Origin: Marivita sp. GX14005
GTDB lineage: Bacteria > Pseudomonadota > Alphaproteobacteria > Rhodobacterales > Rhodobacteraceae
DNA length: 64,000 nt
NCBI RefSeq assembly: GCF_023370775.1
Contig: NZ_JAMCCQ010000001.1
Location: forward strand, 124,001-188,000
Direction of reading: 5' to 3'
The notes under the pieces were generated by a model. It was given only the letters and a program-made list of their open reading frames with translations, was not told where the DNA came from and made no database searches. This document shows, one piece after another, positions 16,803-26,358 of this stretch. Position 1 is the first letter of the stretch; each line of letters starts with the position of its first letter. The position numbers and the translations under genes were made by a program.

Positions 16803-17558
16803 ATGAACGTCAAACCCGATTTTTCAAAACATGCCAACATGGCCGAAACGGCCCCCGCCTTCCTGTCGGTCTGGGACATGCACAGCTATTACGGCGAAAG
16901 CTATATCGTGCAGGGCATTTCCTTTAACGTCCACGAAGGCGAGATCCTCGCGCTTCTGGGCCGCAACGGCGCCGGCAAGACGACAACGCTGCGCTCCATC
17001 GCGCGGATGGACAGCCCGCAGGTCAATCGCGGCGAGATCTGGCTCGATCACCAGCCGTTGCAAAGGATGAAGAGCCATGAAGCGGCGGGCGTCGGCCTCG
17101 GGCTCGTGCCGGAAGACCGCTGCATCATCCCTGGCCTCACGGTCGAGGAAAACCTGCAACTGGCGCAGATCGCACCGCCGATCGGCTGGTCCATCGAACG
17201 ACTCTACGATCTTTTCCCGCGTCTTGGCGAACGGCGCAAGCAGGAGGGCGTTACGCTCTCGGGCGGCGAGCAGCAGATGCTGTCCATCGCCCGCGCTCTG
17301 GCGCGCGACATCAAGGTGCTGCTGCTCGACGAGCCCTATGAGGGCTTGGCCCCGGTGATCGTTGACGAGATCGAGAAGACCCTGCGCCACATCAAGGAAC
17401 AGGGGATGACGACGATCCTCGTCGAACAGAACGCGGTGCGGGCGTTGCAACTGGCGGACCGGGCGATCATCCTCGATACCGGCTCCATCGTGTTCGATGG
17501 AACGGCGCAGGAGGTGCTGGAGAACGAGTCGCTGCGCGCGGAATATCTCGCGATCTGA
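16803..17558 (+). CDS. Branched-chain-type ABC transporter ATPase (LivF family)
   Basis: The second ATPase, 251 residues, with about 20 extra residues before the first strand. Walker A is GRNGAGKTT, the signature LSGGEQQMLSIARA and Walker B VLLLDEPYEGLAP are canonical, in contrast to the LivG-type partner. It is the last gene of the importer operon, 21 bases after its partner. No clear terminator is visible in the next 110 bases. Confidence 0.9.
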   Translation: MNVKPDFSKHANMAETAPAFLSVWDMHSYYGESYIVQGISFNVHEGEILALLGRNGAGKTTTLRSIARMDSPQVNRGEIWLDHQPLQRMKSHEAAGVGLGLVPEDRCIIPGLTVEENLQLAQIAPPIGWSIERLYDLFPRLGERRKQEGVTLSGGEQQMLSIARALARDIKVLLLDEPYEGLAPVIVDEIEKTLRHIKEQGMTTILVEQNAVRALQLADRAIILDTGSIVFDGTAQEVLENESLRAEYLAI

Positions 17559-17671
17559 GCAGACGATTTCGCGATCATTCGAGTCAAATCCGGGGTAGAT
17601 CGGCGATGCGGAGGCTGCGTCGTTCTGCTAGGCTTTGGGGGTGCGGGGCGTCATGTCGAAAGGACACTACC

Positions 17672-17956
17672 ATGCCGTCAATTCCTCAAGGCTCCAGCCT
17701 GGTTCCGCCGGTCGCACGCAAACCGGATGTGCATTGCACTGAAAACGCGCTCGTCGCGCCCGCACCGCAAACACCTGCTCTGTGCACCGAGAGCGATGGC
17801 GCGACTGAAAGCGCCGCGCCTGCCGCGCCGCCTTCGGCGGTGCAGATGCAGATCTCGGCCCTGATCGAGGAACAGGCAAAGGCGGCGCAAACCAAGGGCG
17901 ATGCCGCGCCGCCCTCGAACCCCTATGATCGCAAAACCGACCCTGGGTTGCGCTGA
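17672..17956 (+). CDS. Hypothetical Pro/Ala-rich protein, 94 residues
   Basis: A small protein with no recognised domain, rich in Pro, Ala and Ser, ending in NPYDRKTDPGLR, a motif seen at the end of several small alphaproteobacterial proteins. It has a cysteine in DVHCTEN and another in ALCTES. The ATG at 17672 has GGA eight bases upstream (AAAGGACACTACC). A longer in-frame reading from 17606 exists but lacks a ribosome site. It could be a real small protein or a chance frame in GC-rich DNA; the site and its place between two operons mildly favour a gene. Confidence 0.5.
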   Translation: MPSIPQGSSLVPPVARKPDVHCTENALVAPAPQTPALCTESDGATESAAPAAPPSAVQMQISALIEEQAKAAQTKGDAAPPSNPYDRKTDPGLR

Positions 17957-18144
17957 ACAAGGGGTTTGGTCCGCTTTTGAGGCGCTCCTTGACATATTCC
18001 TCGCCCGCTTACCCTTGCTCCCGTGGCTCAATCGGTGCAAGGAAAGACATCAATTTCGGGCGGTGCCTATCGGCAAAGCGACCTGACGGTGCGACGCATC
18101 GCGGGCGCGGATAGGCGGCGACAACGAACCGGGCGAGGAACGGC

Positions 18145-18633
18145 ATGACGAAGAACAAGCACAACGAGGATGTGGCCTTCATCGAGGCGCTGGCGCAGTT
18201 GCTGCGCGAGAACGATCTGACGGAGCTTCAGGTCAAACGCGAATATGGCGAGGATGACAGTCTCAACGTCCGCGTCAGCCGAGTTGCCCAAGCTGCACCG
18301 ACCATCGCGGCTGCCCCGGCGCCCGCGCCCGCCGCTATCGCGGCCCCGGCTCAATCCGCCGCTCCTGCCCCCACGACGCCGGAAGATCCGGCCGATCACC
18401 CCGGCGCCGTCACCTCGCCGATGGTCGGCACCGTCTACATGCAAGCCGAACCGGGCGCGCCGGCCTTCATCTCCGTCGGCCAGCAGATCAACGAAGGCGA
18501 CACGCTGCTCATCGTCGAGGCGATGAAGACGATGAACCACATTCCTGCGCCGCGCTCAGGCACGGTCAAGCGCATCCTCGTCGAAGACGGGGCGCCCGTA
18601 GAATATGGCGCGCCGCTCGTGATCCTCGAATAA
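18145..18633 (+). CDS. accB: Acetyl-CoA carboxylase biotin carboxyl carrier protein
   Basis: The biotin carrier of acetyl-CoA carboxylase, 162 residues, used in malonyl-CoA synthesis for fatty acids. The N-terminal helical region ([17 protein letters not shown]) is followed by an Ala/Pro-rich linker at about residues 50-85 and the biotinyl domain with the modified lysine in EAMKTMNHI. It precedes accC by 12 bases. A TTGACA at 17989-17994 could be the -35 of its promoter, but no convincing -10 accompanies it. Confidence 0.96.
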   Translation: MTKNKHNEDVAFIEALAQLLRENDLTELQVKREYGEDDSLNVRVSRVAQAAPTIAAAPAPAPAAIAAPAQSAAPAPTTPEDPADHPGAVTSPMVGTVYMQAEPGAPAFISVGQQINEGDTLLIVEAMKTMNHIPAPRSGTVKRILVEDGAPVEYGAPLVILE

Positions 18634-18645
18634 TCGGGGGGTGCC

Positions 18646-20004
18646 ATGTTCGATAAAATCCTGATCGCCAATCGCGGCGAAATCGCCCTTCGCGTCATTC
18701 GCGCGTGCCGCGAAATGGGCATCGCCAGCGTCGCCGTCCATTCCACCGCCGATTCCGACGCCATGCATGTGCGCATGGCCGATGAGGCGATCTGCATCGG
18801 TCCGCCTTCATCGACCGACAGCTACCTGTCGATCCCGGCCATCATCTCGGCCTGCGAGATATCGGGCGCGCAGGCAATACATCCGGGCTACGGGTTCCTG
18901 TCGGAAAATGCCCGTTTCGTGCAGATCGTCGAAGATCACGGGCTGACATTCATCGGCCCGACCGCAGAACATATCCGCATCATGGGCGACAAGATCACCG
19001 CGATCGAAACGATCAAGGCGCTTGGCGTGCCTTGCGTGCCAGGCTCCGGCGGTGCCGTGACCGATCTGGAAACGGCGCAGACGATCGGCGCCGAGATCGG
19101 CTATCCTGTCATCGTGAAGGCCACCGCCGGCGGCGGCGGGCGCGGCATGAAAGTGGCGCAGAACGCCTCGGAGATGGAGCGCGCGTTCCAGACGGCGCGA
19201 TCGGAAGCGAAAGCGGCTTTCGGCAATGACGAAGTCTATATCGAGAAATACCTGACCACCCCGCGCCATATCGAGGTGCAGGTCTTCGGCGACGGCAAAG
19301 GCAACGCCGTTCATCTCGGTGAACGCGATTGCTCTTTGCAGCGCCGCCACCAGAAAGTGCTCGAAGAGGCGCCCGGCCCCTCCATCACCGAAGAGGAGCG
19401 CGCGCGGATCGGCAAGATCTGCGCCGATGCTGTGGCTCGCATCAACTATGCCGGCGCCGGCACGATTGAATTCCTTTACGAGAACGGCGAGTTCTACTTC
19501 ATCGAGATGAATACCCGCCTGCAGGTGGAACACCCGGTGACGGAGGCGATCTTCGGCGTCGATCTGGTGCGCGAACAGATCCGCGTCGCCGAGGGGATGC
19601 CGCTGTCCTTCACCCAGGACGATCTGAGCATCAACGGACACGCGCTCGAAGCCCGGATCAATGCCGAGAAGCTGCCGAACTTCTCCCCCTCCCCCGGCCG
19701 CATCACGCAATATCACGTGCCAGGCGGGCTTGGCGTGCGGATGGACAGTGCCCTTTACGACGGCTATTCGATTCCGCCCTATTATGACAGCCTGATAGGA
19801 AAGCTCATCGTGCATGGCCGCGACAGGGACGAGGCCCTCGCGCGCATGTCGCGGGCGCTGGGCGAGCTGATCGTGGACGGCGTGGACAACACGGTGCCGC
19901 TTTTCCGTGATCTGCTGGAAGATCCCGATATCCAGAGCGGCAATTACAACATCCACTGGCTCGAACGCTGGCTCGAACGCACCTATGCTGCGCCCGAGGG
20001 ATAA
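18646..20004 (+). CDS. accC: Acetyl-CoA carboxylase biotin carboxylase subunit
   Basis: An ATP-grasp enzyme of 452 residues that carboxylates the biotin on AccB. It begins [20 protein letters not shown] as the family does, and shows the glycine-rich ATP loop [10 protein letters not shown], the [16 protein letters not shown] catalytic strand, and a C-terminal domain with [12 protein letters not shown]. Length is standard. It follows accB in the same operon and precedes aat by 32 bases. Confidence 0.96.
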   Translation: MFDKILIANRGEIALRVIRACREMGIASVAVHSTADSDAMHVRMADEAICIGPPSSTDSYLSIPAIISACEISGAQAIHPGYGFLSENARFVQIVEDHGLTFIGPTAEHIRIMGDKITAIETIKALGVPCVPGSGGAVTDLETAQTIGAEIGYPVIVKATAGGGGRGMKVAQNASEMERAFQTARSEAKAAFGNDEVYIEKYLTTPRHIEVQVFGDGKGNAVHLGERDCSLQRRHQKVLEEAPGPSITEEERARIGKICADAVARINYAGAGTIEFLYENGEFYFIEMNTRLQVEHPVTEAIFGVDLVREQIRVAEGMPLSFTQDDLSINGHALEARINAEKLPNFSPSPGRITQYHVPGGLGVRMDSALYDGYSIPPYYDSLIGKLIVHGRDRDEALARMSRALGELIVDGVDNTVPLFRDLLEDPDIQSGNYNIHWLERWLERTYAAPEG

Positions 20005-20036
20005 CCCGCCCCGCGCATTGACCCGAGGCGCTTGCG

Positions 20037-20672
20037 ATGAGCGTGACCGCTGATCTGCTTCTGAAGGCCTATCGCGCCGGCGTGTTTCCCATGGCGGAAC
20101 ATCGGAACGATCCAGAGCTGTTCTGGGTCGATCCGCATCGGCGGGGAATCTTTCCGCTCGATGGCTTTCATATCTCGCGCAGCCTGGCCAAGACGTTGCG
20201 CCGGGATCGGTTTCAGGTCACGCGCAACCGCTGCTTCGACGATGTGATCGACGCCTGTGCCGATCGCGCGGAAACCTGGATCAATCCGCAAATCCGTGCG
20301 CTTTATCTCGAATTACACGCGCGCGGTGCGGCTCATTCGGTCGAGGTCTGGGATACGGATCGTCTGGTCGGCGGAGTGTATGGCGTCACCGTGGGCGCGG
20401 TCTTCTGTGGTGAGAGCATGTTCTCCTACGAACGCGATGCGTCGAAAGTCGCGCTGGCCTGGCTGGTCGATCTGCTGCGCCGTGCCGGGTTCGTCCTCTT
20501 CGACACGCAATTCCTCACCGATCATCTCGCGTCGCTTGGCGCGGTCGAGATTTCGCGCAGCGACTATCATCGCCGGTTGTCCAAAGCCTTGCGCCACGCG
20601 GCCGATTTCGAAAGCGTGCCGCTCGCTTCATCCGGTCAGGACGTGGTGCAGCGCAACACCCAGACATCATAA
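20037..20672 (+). CDS. aat: Leucyl/phenylalanyl-tRNA-protein transferase
   Basis: An enzyme of 211 residues that adds Leu or Phe to N-terminal Arg or Lys of proteins, making them N-end rule substrates for ClpS-ClpAP. Family motifs are AYRAGVFPM near the start, LFWVDPHRRGIFPLDGF, and VGGVYGVTVGAVFCGESMFS. Length is normal for alphaproteobacteria. It follows accC, and its last 37 bases overlap the convergent DUF2155 gene. Confidence 0.95.
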   Translation: MSVTADLLLKAYRAGVFPMAEHRNDPELFWVDPHRRGIFPLDGFHISRSLAKTLRRDRFQVTRNRCFDDVIDACADRAETWINPQIRALYLELHARGAAHSVEVWDTDRLVGGVYGVTVGAVFCGESMFSYERDASKVALAWLVDLLRRAGFVLFDTQFLTDHLASLGAVEISRSDYHRRLSKALRHAADFESVPLASSGQDVVQRNTQTS

Positions 20673-20998
20673 CGGGGGTGATCCATCGCGTTGAGCGCCG
20701 GCGAGGACGCGATCATCCATCCCTCGAAGGCCGGCAGGTCATCGCCGTTTTCCCGAACTGTGATGGAGGCATAGGCCTCGCCCGCTGCATTGCCCTGCGG
20801 ATAGCGACATTCATGCGCCGTGATCTCGATCCGACCGACGCGCTGCGATTGGCGCGCGGGAATTTCCACATCGCTCACCTGCCCGGTCAGCTTGTCCAGC
20901 GCCCGCACCGTCACCCCGGTTCCGGTATCGGTCGCAATTTGCGCCCCCGCGACGGCGGCAGCGAGGCCGAAGACTGCGATCACGGGAAGTCTCCACAT
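20636..20998 (-). CDS. DUF2155 domain protein, secreted
   Basis: A protein of 120 residues with a signal peptide ([20 protein letters not shown]) and the DUF2155 domain, including VRALDKLTGQVSDVEIPA and the C-terminal DHPRYDVWVLRC. Two cysteines (HECRY and VLRCTTS) could form a disulfide in the periplasm. The family sits next to aat and NDUFA12 in many alphaproteobacteria but its function is unknown. The ATG at 20998 is chosen because it opens the signal peptide; longer in-frame starts run to 21106. It overlaps aat by 37 bases tail to tail. Confidence 0.85.
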   Translation of the reverse strand: MWRLPVIAVFGLAAAVAGAQIATDTGTGVTVRALDKLTGQVSDVEIPARQSQRVGRIEITAHECRYPQGNAAGEAYASITVRENGDDLPAFEGWMIASSPALNAMDHPRYDVWVLRCTTS

Positions 20999-21032
20999 CA
21001 CGCGCACCTGCCCCCGGACGAATGGCAGCACC

Positions 21033-21416
21033 CTATTCAGGGCGCCACGCCTCGTAATCCTTCCGCTCCGCCGGAACGGGGCGGCGGATCGATCCATCGG
21101 GCGCATAGGCCAGCGCAGTGCCGGTCAGGTTCTCCTGATGCGGTTTGACCCACGGCTTCTTGGGCAAGGGCCGCTCGCTCGGCAATTCGTCGAATGTATG
21201 ATGCAGCCATCCGTGCCAATCGGGATCGACGCGGCTCGCCTCGATCTCGCCGTTGTAGATCACCCAGCGCCGTTTGCCGTCCTTTGAGCGGTAAAAGACG
21301 TTGCCTTGCGTATCCTCGCCGACCTTTTCGCCTTTGCGCCATGTGTAGAACTGCGTTCCCAGCGTCTGACTGTTCCACCAAGTCACGCTGCGCAGGAGGG
21401 TATTCATAAGGCCCAT
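21033..21416 (-). CDS. NADH:ubiquinone oxidoreductase subunit NDUFA12
   Basis: An accessory subunit of respiratory complex I, 127 residues, related to mitochondrial NDUFA12 (B17.2). It carries the marker region [22 protein letters not shown], seen here in parts, with [25 protein letters not shown]. It acts at the membrane arm junction of complex I and in its assembly. GAGGAG stands six bases before the ATG at 21416. It lies upstream of the DUF2155 gene on the same strand. Confidence 0.93.
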   Translation of the reverse strand: MGLMNTLLRSVTWWNSQTLGTQFYTWRKGEKVGEDTQGNVFYRSKDGKRRWVIYNGEIEASRVDPDWHGWLHHTFDELPSERPLPKKPWVKPHQENLTGTALAYAPDGSIRRPVPAERKDYEAWRPE

Positions 21417-21518
21417 GGACGACTCCTCGGGTTTTCGTTTGCGCCCTTATAGGGCGGTTTTCGCCCCAAGGTCCAGCGCAGCTATGCCGCAGCGGTGGGC
21501 TTTCTTCCGCTGCTTTAA

Positions 21519-21555
21519 ATGGAAAAAAGGGGATGCACGCACCCCCCTTTTCCAT
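21519..21555 (-). terminator. Rho-independent terminator of clpX
   Basis: On the minus strand the sequence folds as a GGGG/CCCC stem followed by TTTTTT, with outer ATGGAAAA/TTTTCCAT pairing. It starts 20 bases after the clpX stop codon and would stop transcription before NDUFA12's upstream region. Confidence 0.8.
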
Positions 21556-21574
21556 CGGTTCATTATAGTCGAGA

Positions 21575-22840
21575 TCAACCCGCTGTTGCCGGCTCTTTCT
21601 TCTGATCGGCGTAGATCATCAGCGGCTTGGCATCGGATGTGACCGCCTCTTCATTGACGACCACCTCGACCACGTCATCCATGCCCGGCAGTTCGAACAT
21701 CGTATCGAGCAGGATATCCTCGAGGATGGAGCGAAGCCCGCGCGCGCCGGTCTTGCGCTCGATGGCACGCTTGGCGATAGCGCTGAGCGCATCATCGGTG
21801 AAGGTGAGCGTGGTATTTTCCAGCTCGAAGAGACGCTGATACTGTTTGACCAGCGCGTTCTTGGGCTGTGTCAGGATGATGACAAGCGCATCCTCGTCCA
21901 GATCCTCGAGCGTCGCGATCACCGGCAAGCGGCCGACGAATTCCGGGATCAGGCCGAATTTCAGCAGATCCTCGGGCTCCAGCGATTTGAACGTCTCACC
22001 GATCCCCGCCTCGCTGTCATCCCGCACATCGGCGCCGAAGCCCATGGCAGAGCCCTTGCCGCGCTGCTTGATGATCCGGTCGAGCCCGGCAAAGGCACCG
22101 CCGCAGATGAAGAGGATATTGGTAGTATCCACCTGCAGGAATTCCTGCTGCGGATGCTTGCGCCCGCCCTGCGGCGGCACCGAAGCGACCGTGCCTTCCA
22201 TCAACTTGAGTAGCGCCTGCTGCACGCCTTCGCCCGAGACATCGCGGGTGATCGAGGGATTTTCCGACTTGCGGGTGATCTTGTCGACCTCGTCGATATA
22301 GACGATGCCACGCTGCGCGCGTTCGACATTGTATTCGGATGCCTGAAGCAGCTTGAGGATGATATTTTCCACATCCTCCCCGACATAACCGGCTTCGGTC
22401 AGCGTGGTCGCATCGGCCATCGTGAAGGGCACATCGAGAATGCGCGCGAGCGTTTGTGCCAAGAGCGTCTTGCCGCAGCCAGTCGGGCCGATCAACAGGA
22501 TGTTGGATTTCGCCAGTTCGATATCCGAGGATTTCTGCGAATGGTTGAGCCGCTTGTAGTGGTTATGCACGGCCACGGACAGCACCCGCTTGGCCAGCGC
22601 CTGCCCGATCACGTAATCGTCCAGCACATCGCAGATCTCGCGCGGGGACGGCACGCCATCGGTCGACTTCAGCCCGCCGCCCTTGGTTTCCTCGCGGATG
22701 ATATCCATGCAAAGCTCGACGCATTCGTCACAGATGAACACCGTCGGCCCGGCAATCAGCTTGCGGACTTCATGTTGGCTCTTGCCGCAAAAACTGCAAT
22801 AAAGAGTGTTTTTGCTGTCGCCGCCAGAATTCGTCGCCAT
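21575..22840 (-). CDS. clpX: ATP-dependent Clp protease ATP-binding subunit ClpX
   Basis: The AAA+ unfoldase of ClpXP, 421 residues. The zinc-binding domain is at residues 10-45 (CSFCGK and CDECVELC), Walker A is GPTGCGKT, Walker B is [10 protein letters not shown], and the ClpP-binding loop follows the AAA domain. In alphaproteobacteria ClpXP degrades CtrA among others, and a CtrA box occurs elsewhere in this window. It lies downstream of clpP with a 147-base gap, so it may also have its own promoter. Confidence 0.97.
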   Translation of the reverse strand: MATNSGGDSKNTLYCSFCGKSQHEVRKLIAGPTVFICDECVELCMDIIREETKGGGLKSTDGVPSPREICDVLDDYVIGQALAKRVLSVAVHNHYKRLNHSQKSSDIELAKSNILLIGPTGCGKTLLAQTLARILDVPFTMADATTLTEAGYVGEDVENIILKLLQASEYNVERAQRGIVYIDEVDKITRKSENPSITRDVSGEGVQQALLKLMEGTVASVPPQGGRKHPQQEFLQVDTTNILFICGGAFAGLDRIIKQRGKGSAMGFGADVRDDSEAGIGETFKSLEPEDLLKFGLIPEFVGRLPVIATLEDLDEDALVIILTQPKNALVKQYQRLFELENTTLTFTDDALSAIAKRAIERKTGARGLRSILEDILLDTMFELPGMDDVVEVVVNEEAVTSDAKPLMIYADQKKEPATAG

Positions 22841-22987
22841 GTCTTACCTTTCCCGACTCTGCTTCGGGGCGCCGCTCTTGCCAGACGCTCCCCTCATGCG
22901 TGTGCCGTATTTCCTATCCGAACCTTAGGACAGCGCGGTTTGGGCCACAACGGCAAAATACACCATCGCCGATGCGGCCAATCACGA

Positions 22988-23617
22988 TTATTCGTCCTCG
23001 TCCTTCTTGACCCGGTTCTCGACGATCTCGTCGATCAGGCCCCATTCCTTGGCCTCTTGCGGGGACATGAAATTGTCGCGCTCTAGCGCCTGTTCGACCT
23101 TCTTGAGGCTCTGCCCGGTATGCTTGACATAAATCTCGTTGAGCCGCTTCTTGAGCTTCAGCGTCTCTTCCGCATGGATCATGATATCGGTGGCCTGACC
23201 TTGGTATCCGCCGGACGGCTGGTGCACCATGACGCGGCTGTTGGGCAGCGAAAAGCGCATCCCCGCCTCACCGGCCGTGAGCAGAAGCGATCCCATCGAG
23301 GCCGCCTGACCGATCACGAGGGTCGACACCTTCGGCTTGATGTATTGCATCGTGTCATAAATCGACAGGCCCGACGTCACAACGCCGCCGGGCGAGTTTA
23401 TATACATGCTGATTTCCTTGGACGGGTTCTCCGCCTCGAGATGCAGCAGCTGCGCGACGATGAGCGAGGACATCCCGTCATGCACCGGCCCGTTCAGAAA
23501 GATGATCCGCTCCTTGAGCAGCCGCGAGAAAATGTCATAGGCCCGCTCGCCGCGGCTCGTCTGCTCCACCACCATGGGGACGAGCGTGTTCATATAGGTC
23601 TCGAAAGGATCGTTCAT
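22988..23617 (-). CDS. clpP: ATP-dependent Clp protease proteolytic subunit ClpP
   Basis: The serine protease of ClpXP and ClpAP, 209 residues. The catalytic serine is in [11 protein letters not shown], the histidine in [17 protein letters not shown], and the aspartate follows near [14 protein letters not shown]. Assembly into two stacked heptamers is known for the family. It is transcribed ahead of clpX. Upstream on the minus strand is a CTTG that could belong to a heat-shock promoter, but the -10 part does not fit well. Confidence 0.97.
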   Translation of the reverse strand: MNDPFETYMNTLVPMVVEQTSRGERAYDIFSRLLKERIIFLNGPVHDGMSSLIVAQLLHLEAENPSKEISMYINSPGGVVTSGLSIYDTMQYIKPKVSTLVIGQAASMGSLLLTAGEAGMRFSLPNSRVMVHQPSGGYQGQATDIMIHAEETLKLKKRLNEIYVKHTGQSLKKVEQALERDNFMSPQEAKEWGLIDEIVENRVKKDEDE

Positions 23618-23760
23618 CTGTGCCTGCCTGAATTCTGGACCACCGATAGGGCGGAGCGGTTGCGAGTTGGGCAGAGACTAGTGTTGCCCTCGGGGGGCTG
23701 CAAGGGGGGTCGATGGCGTGCAGCTGTTGACCGCGCGGCCCCCGGGCTTATCTGCCGCCC

Positions 23761-24972
23761 ATGCCAAGATCGTTTCCCCCATCCCGCGATGCGGCCCTTG
23801 CAACGCTTCGCGCCTTTATCCCGCATGCCGGACGCGCCTATGCCGAAGGCCGGAATTTCGACGATGCGCGCCGAAATGCCGTGTCGACCCTCTCGCCCTA
23901 TATCCGCCACCGCGTGCTGACGGAACCTGAAATTCTGCGTGCCGCTCTGGCCGAACACGATATGCACGCGGCTTCCAAATTCGTGCAGGAGCTCTTCTGG
24001 CGCACCTATTTCAAGGGCTGGCTGGAGATGCGCCCGTCGGTCTGGCAGGACTACCGGAACGGCCTTCTGCGCGCTTGGGACGACGTTCAAACCCAGTCGC
24101 ACCTGCGCGAGCGATGGCGGTCGGCCTGCACCGCCCAAACCGGCATCGACGGTTTCGATCATTGGGCGGCGGAACTGGCCGAAACCGGATACCTGCACAA
24201 CCATGCCCGCATGTGGTTCGCCTCGATCTGGATTTTCACCCTGCGCCTGCCCTGGGAACTCGGTGCGGATTTTTTCCTGCGCCATCTGCTCGACGGCGAT
24301 CCGGCCTCCAACACGCTGAGCTGGCGCTGGGTCGCGGGGCTGCACTCCCGCGGCAAGCACTATGTCGCCGCGCCCGATAACATCGCCCGTTTCACCGGCG
24401 GCCGTTTCAACCCTAAGGGCCAGTTGGCCCGCGATCCCGCACCGATCGACGGCCCGCCCCACCCCGCACCCATCGCCGCTCCGACCGGCGACAGCTTCGA
24501 TCCCGGCAAACGCAGCGTGCTGTTGGTGCATGACGACGATCTCGAACTCGGCTGGCTCTTCGCGTTCGGGGTGTCCCCCGCAGCCACGGCAACGCTCGAG
24601 GCCGGCGCCGGTATCAGTCCGCTGAATGTGTCACCGAACGTCCTGTCCTTCAAACAAGCGCTGATCGAAGACGCAATCGCCCGCCATTCCCGCAATATCG
24701 GATCGCCAACGCGCAACCTTGAAACAGCCGAAGATATCGAAACATGGGCAAGCGCTCGCGGCGCCGAACAGATCGTCACCGCCTACCCGCCCGTCGGACC
24801 CGCCGCAACGATCCTGAACGGCGTCACCGCGATCCCGGTCATCCGCCTGCTGCGGGATTACGACCGCCTGACATGGCCCAACGCGACTGCCGGGTATTTC
24901 AAGCTCAGAAAGAAGATCCCGAAGATGATCGAGGCTCTCGATCTTCAACCGAAGCCCCTTTCTTCTCGTTGA
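23761..24972 (+). CDS. Photolyase/cryptochrome-like protein with FAD domain at the N-terminus
   Basis: A protein of 403 residues. Residues 15-220 match the FAD-binding helical domain of DNA photolyases: STLSPYIRHRVL, FVQELFWRTYFKGW, TGYLHNHARMWFAS and DGDPASNTLSWRWVAGL. In ordinary photolyases this domain follows an N-terminal alpha/beta antenna domain. Here nothing precedes it, and a C-terminal alpha/beta-like region (about 250-400, from RSVLLVHDDDLELGWL to GYFKLRKKIP) follows it, so the order looks swapped. It probably binds FAD and may repair UV damage or act as a photoreceptor. It is convergent with soxF, and its stop codon lies inside a copy of the dispersed motif. Confidence 0.82.
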   Translation: MPRSFPPSRDAALATLRAFIPHAGRAYAEGRNFDDARRNAVSTLSPYIRHRVLTEPEILRAALAEHDMHAASKFVQELFWRTYFKGWLEMRPSVWQDYRNGLLRAWDDVQTQSHLRERWRSACTAQTGIDGFDHWAAELAETGYLHNHARMWFASIWIFTLRLPWELGADFFLRHLLDGDPASNTLSWRWVAGLHSRGKHYVAAPDNIARFTGGRFNPKGQLARDPAPIDGPPHPAPIAAPTGDSFDPGKRSVLLVHDDDLELGWLFAFGVSPAATATLEAGAGISPLNVSPNVLSFKQALIEDAIARHSRNIGSPTRNLETAEDIETWASARGAEQIVTAYPPVGPAATILNGVTAIPVIRLLRDYDRLTWPNATAGYFKLRKKIPKMIEALDLQPKPLSSR

Positions 24973-24980
24973 CAATACTC
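24958..24980 (-). repeat. Dispersed 23-base motif, copy 2
   Basis: It matches 19 of 23 bases of copies 1 and 4 and includes the photolyase stop codon. Two hairpins (24989-25008 and 25014-25032) lie on its GAGTATTT side, the same arrangement as copy 4. Confidence 0.55.
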
Positions 24981-24988
24981 CGGGGGGT

Positions 24989-25032
24989 TTGGGGGGCTGG
25001 CCCCCCAACCGGTCGGATCGCCCAGCGATCCG
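24989..25032. terminator. Double hairpin between convergent photolyase and soxF
   Basis: The first hairpin is TTGGGGGG/CCCCCCAA with a four-base loop (24989-25008). The second is CGGATCG/CGATCCG with a five-base loop (25014-25032). Neither has a T-run. They fill the 63-base gap between two convergent genes and could end both transcripts. The second resembles a hairpin at 52943-52963. Confidence 0.6.
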
Positions 25033-25035
25033 ATC

Positions 25036-26301
25036 CTATCCGAACATATCCGTCGTGATCCCCTTATACCAGCCGAGACTCTCCTCGAAGGTCTGCTTCC
25101 GCAGCGCCGCGTCTTCGCCGGTCTGGCTGATGAACCCGTCGACCTTGGCGATCTTCTCGTCGGTCGCCTCATAGGTCGCGCCCACCTTTACACCGTCCTC
25201 CGTGTCGATGAGCGACCAGCAGGTGTTCGAGAATTTCGCCGGAAACACGCGCGCACCGGTCAGCGCCCCGCGCACCGCCATCGCCGCGACCTTGGCCTGA
25301 CTGTTGGCCGAAAACGCCGATTTCGGCATGTCGCCCTGGTTCGTCGCATCTCCCAGGATATGAATGGCCTCGTCCATCCGCGATGTCATGTCATGCCCGT
25401 TTACCGGCGCCCAACCGCCCTCGGTCAAGCCGGCCGCGGCACAGATATGCCCCGCCTGCTGCGCCGGAATCACGTTGACGACATCCGCCTCGACGATTTC
25501 GCCGTCGATATCGACGCGCATCGCGCCGGGATCGACAGATACGTTCTGGCCGCCGAAATCGGGGCCGATCCGCTCGATCATACCGGTGTAGTGCTTCTGC
25601 CAGCCTTCCTCGAAAAGCGCTTGCTTGGAAAACTTCTCCTTCGGATCGACGATGAGGATCTTGGCGGTCGGGTTGGTCGCCGTGAGCACATGCGCCACCA
25701 TCGAAATCCGTTCATACGGCCCCGGCGGACAGCGATAGGGGTTGGGCGGCGCGATCATCACGAAGGTGCCGCCTTCCGGCATCGCCTCGATCTGCGCCTT
25801 GAGCAGTTGCGTCTGGCTGCCGGCCTTGTAGGCGTGGGGCATCGCGTTCTGTGCCGAGATATCCCAACCCGGCACGGAGCCGTCGACGAAATCGATGCCG
25901 GGGCTCAGGATCAGCCGATCATAGGGCAGCGTTCCACCTCCGGCCAGCGATACGGTCTTCGCATCGCGGTCGATGCCGGTGGCCCAGTCATGCACCACAT
26001 TGATCCCATACTCCGCCGCGAGCCTGCCATAGGAATGCGCGATGCTCTGCAGGTCACGAAAGCCGCCGAGATAGAGATTCGAGAAAAAGCAGGTGTAATA
26101 GCTTCGGCTCGGCTCGACCAGCGTGACGTCGATCTCGCCGGCGCTGTCCTTGGCGATATAGCGCGCCGCCGTGGCGCCCCCCGCCCCGCCGCCGATGACG
26201 ACGACCTTCGGTCTGCCCTCCGAGGCGGCGTGCAGCATTGGCGCGGACATCGATGCCGCCGCCAGACCGGTTCCGACGAATGTTCTTCTGCTGAGTTTCA
26301 T
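25036..26301 (-). CDS. soxF: Sulfide dehydrogenase flavoprotein SoxF
   Basis: The flavoprotein subunit of flavocytochrome c sulfide dehydrogenase, 421 residues, working in the periplasm with the cytochrome SoxE. A twin-arginine leader (LSRRTFVGTGLAAASMS) directs export. The FAD-binding Rossmann motif is VVVIGGGAGGATAA near residue 33, and cysteines near TCFFSN and NTCWSLI are candidates for the redox-active pair. It is the last gene of the sox minus-strand run, 57 bases after soxE. In Paracoccus SoxF is not essential for thiosulfate oxidation but speeds it. Confidence 0.92.
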   Translation of the reverse strand: MKLSRRTFVGTGLAAASMSAPMLHAASEGRPKVVVIGGGAGGATAARYIAKDSAGEIDVTLVEPSRSYYTCFFSNLYLGGFRDLQSIAHSYGRLAAEYGINVVHDWATGIDRDAKTVSLAGGGTLPYDRLILSPGIDFVDGSVPGWDISAQNAMPHAYKAGSQTQLLKAQIEAMPEGGTFVMIAPPNPYRCPPGPYERISMVAHVLTATNPTAKILIVDPKEKFSKQALFEEGWQKHYTGMIERIGPDFGGQNVSVDPGAMRVDIDGEIVEADVVNVIPAQQAGHICAAAGLTEGGWAPVNGHDMTSRMDEAIHILGDATNQGDMPKSAFSANSQAKVAAMAVRGALTGARVFPAKFSNTCWSLIDTEDGVKVGATYEATDEKIAKVDGFISQTGEDAALRKQTFEESLGWYKGITTDMFG

Positions 26302-26358
26302 GGTCGTTCCTCCCTACGTTTTACCCTAACCCCAAATCTTCGCTGCGGGAAACGATCC

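Noticed and set aside
23678-23704. Heat-shock (RpoH) promoter before clpP
   Set aside because: A CTTG with a 17-base spacer is present on the minus strand, but the following CACTAGT fits the RpoH -10 consensus poorly.
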